Below, piece after piece: positions 6,465 to 7,796 of a stretch of 7,796 nucleotides of DNA. The number at the start of each line of letters is the position of its first letter. The stretch's first letter is position 1. This DNA comes from RYN-431 sp036388295 (GTDB lineage: Bacteria; Planctomycetota; Phycisphaerae; Tepidisphaerales; Tepidisphaeraceae). The notes below the pieces were generated by a model. That model made no database searches. It was not told the origin of the DNA and saw only the letters and a list, made by a program, of their open reading frames with translations. Location: assembly GCA_036388295.1 (NCBI GenBank), contig DASVSC010000242.1, forward strand, positions 1 to 7,796. Direction: 5' to 3'. The translations under genes were made by a program, and so were the position numbers.

Positions 6465-7796
6465 TCACACCATCCGGTACTTTTTCCGCAAGACCCACTC
6501 GGCGAACAAGGCCGTCAGCACCGCGCCGACGATCGCGGGGGCGTCCCATATTTCCTGCCGGTCTTCCAACACGTGCGCGACGCGTCGCGTCTTAAACAGG
6601 GCGGCCGCGCGGTCGCACGCTTCCAGCGGCAGCACCGCGCCGCCGGTGGCCTTGGCGAGCGTTTCCAGGCCGGTGCGGTCGAGGGCGGGGTGTTCGAACT
6701 CGGCGCTGGGCAGTTCCACCTGAAATTGCAGCGTGGCCGCACGCGGGGCGGGCGCGGCGGTGTTGGCGGCGTCGGCGACACCGGTCCAGACGCGCACGAA
6801 ATACTGGCCCGGCGCGCTGGCGTCGAACGTGGTTTCGAACGCGCCCGCTTCGCCGGCCTTCGGGGAAAGCGTGACGCTGACTGGCGCGGCGTCGGCCACT
6901 TCCACTTCGCCGCGCAGGGCGTCCAATCCGCTGTCGCGGTCGGCGGTGCGGTCGAAGCGGGCGGTCAGCGTCACCTGCGTGCCGGGCCGGTAGGTGGCAC
7001 GGTCGGTGGACAGCGTGAACGGGTAGCGCCCGCCGAGTTGTTTGTTGCGGCCGGCCCGGTCGATCACGCGCGCCCAGAAGCCGTCGAAGTATTGTTCGTC
7101 GAGGTAGCGCCAGCGATACGTGCTGTCGAAGCCGACGAAAAACGTACGGCCGGGCCCGACCAGCTGCGTCGCCATCAGCACGTGCTGGCCGTTCTCGTTG
7201 CGCATGCGGACGTCGCCGTGGCGGGCCAGCACCGTCGCGCCGCTTTTGGCCCGCGTGACCGGGTAATGCCAGAACATGCCGGGCAGGTGCGTCAGGATCG
7301 CTTCGTTCTCCTCCGGACGCTGCCCGAACTGGAAGATCGGGTCGGCTTGGCCCTCGGGCGTGATCTGCAGCTTCCACGGCTCGCGGCTGCTGAGCTTGAC
7401 CGACACGTCGCTCTGATACAGACCCGGCTCGCTGACGACCGGCAGCAGCGACAGCCACGCCGTGGCCGCGTCGTCGGGACGGTCGAACAAGGTTTTGGTG
7501 TTGCGCTCGCCGGCGACGAACACCAGGCCGCCGCCGGCGTCGGCGACGAAGTCCGTCAGGAGCTTCGGGTAATCCGCCGGCCAGAGCGCGGGGTCCGGGT
7601 CGTATAGAATAATGCAGTCGAAGTCGTTCAACTCCTCGGCCGTCGTCGGCAGGCGGCGGATGCTGGGGTTGCCCGGGTGCGTGTAGCGGGCGTCGGCGGT
7701 CTGCAGCCAGGTCGACGCGCTCAGGCCGGTGTCGCGCAGCAGGGCGTTGCGCACGAACTCCACTTCCGGGAACGTGCTGCCGGCGATGAACAGCAC
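6465..7796 (-). CDS. BatA/VWA-type membrane protein, C-terminal part with amidotransferase-like domain (5' end outside window)
   Basis: The frame is open to the window edge, so the 443 visible residues are a C-terminal fragment. The first codon (GTG) is probably an internal valine opening a beta strand (VLFIAG). Residues 1-250 look like a class I glutamine-amidotransferase or ThuA-like alpha/beta fold. The strand FDCIILYDPDP (59-69) leads to a helix and then the loop GGGLVFVAGERN (88-99). The position of the usual nucleophilic cysteine is not a GxCxG elbow, so enzyme activity is unlikely. Residues 174-250 carry WHYPVTRAKSGATVLARH and a DSTYRWRY segment, which I recall from large planctomycete VWA/BatA-like proteins. 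Residues about 256-361 resemble an Ig-like beta domain (STDRATYRPGTQVTLTARF). One membrane helix (about 418-436) is followed by a basic end, RKKYRMV. The BatA membrane domain and VWA domain would lie upstream, beyond 7796; this is inferred. The stop is 6 bp before the next start, which suggests one operon. Confidence 0.82.
   Translation of the reverse strand: MLFIAGSTFPEVEFVRNALLRDTGLSASTWLQTADARYTHPGNPSIRRLPTTAEELNDFDCIILYDPDPALWPADYPKLLTDFVADAGGGLVFVAGERNTKTLFDRPDDAATAWLSLLPVVSEPGLYQSDVSVKLSSREPWKLQITPEGQADPIFQFGQRPEENEAILTHLPGMFWHYPVTRAKSGATVLARHGDVRMRNENGQHVLMATQLVGPGRTFFVGFDSTYRWRYLDEQYFDGFWARVIDRAGRNKQLGGRYPFTLSTDRATYRPGTQVTLTARFDRTADRDSGLDALRGEVEVADAAPVSVTLSPKAGEAGAFETTFDASAPGQYFVRVWTGVADAANTAAPAPRAATLQFQVELPSAEFEHPALDRTGLETLAKATGGAVLPLEACDRAAALFKTRRVAHVLEDRQEIWDAPAIVGAVLTALFAEWVLRKKYRMV

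Noticed and set aside
6411..7607. 398-codon open frame on the plus strand
   Set aside because: It is antisense to the amidotransferase-like gene and crosses the junction with the DUF4175-like gene. Composition is that of a shadow frame.
1..7796. CRISPR array, tRNA/rRNA, toxin-antitoxin, phage or defence genes
   Set aside because: No regularly spaced direct repeats, cloverleaf, transposase, nuclease or other defence-type motif was seen on either strand.

Overview
The window is a compact, one-directional block of high-GC DNA. All six supported genes lie on the minus strand, so the transcript reads from base 7796 towards base 1. No RNA gene, CRISPR array, transposase or phage gene was seen. The codons are rich in G/C at the third position, and the proteins carry low-complexity linkers of the TTRPAT / PTSQPAT / PTTQPG type. 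Those linkers, together with the gene set, suggest a planctomycete, most likely class Phycisphaerae. That placement is inference from composition and protein style, not from a marker gene.

Layout in transcription order: (1) 7796-6465, the C-terminal 443 residues of a membrane protein with a glutamine-amidotransferase-like fold lacking a recognisable catalytic cysteine, an Ig-like domain and one C-terminal membrane helix. It is probably the end of a BatA/VWA-type protein. (2) 6458-4353, a 701-residue DUF4175-like protein with three predicted membrane helices, a long beta-rich extracytoplasmic part and a helical tail. (3) A 178-bp gap holding an inverted pair of REP-like palindromes. (4) 4174-2789, a secreted coiled-coil protein with a CxxC motif. 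(5) 2774-2184, a small secreted protein with a conserved-looking tail. (6) 2187-880, a secreted protein with several short beta repeats and a C-terminal NPCBM-like carbohydrate-binding domain. (7) 883 to beyond base 1, a secreted protein with a Thr/Pro/Ala linker, cut by the window edge.

Gene junctions are tight: 6 bp, 178 bp, 14 bp, then two 4-base ATGA overlaps. The genes are probably co-expressed. Every product is predicted to be membrane-bound or exported, and none shows a catalytic motif. The best reading is a structural or assembly system of the cell envelope, related to the MoxR/DUF58/BatA clusters of planctomycetes. Its enzyme-like members (MoxR ATPase, DUF58) would be expected beyond base 7796. 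The function of the set is not established by this sequence.
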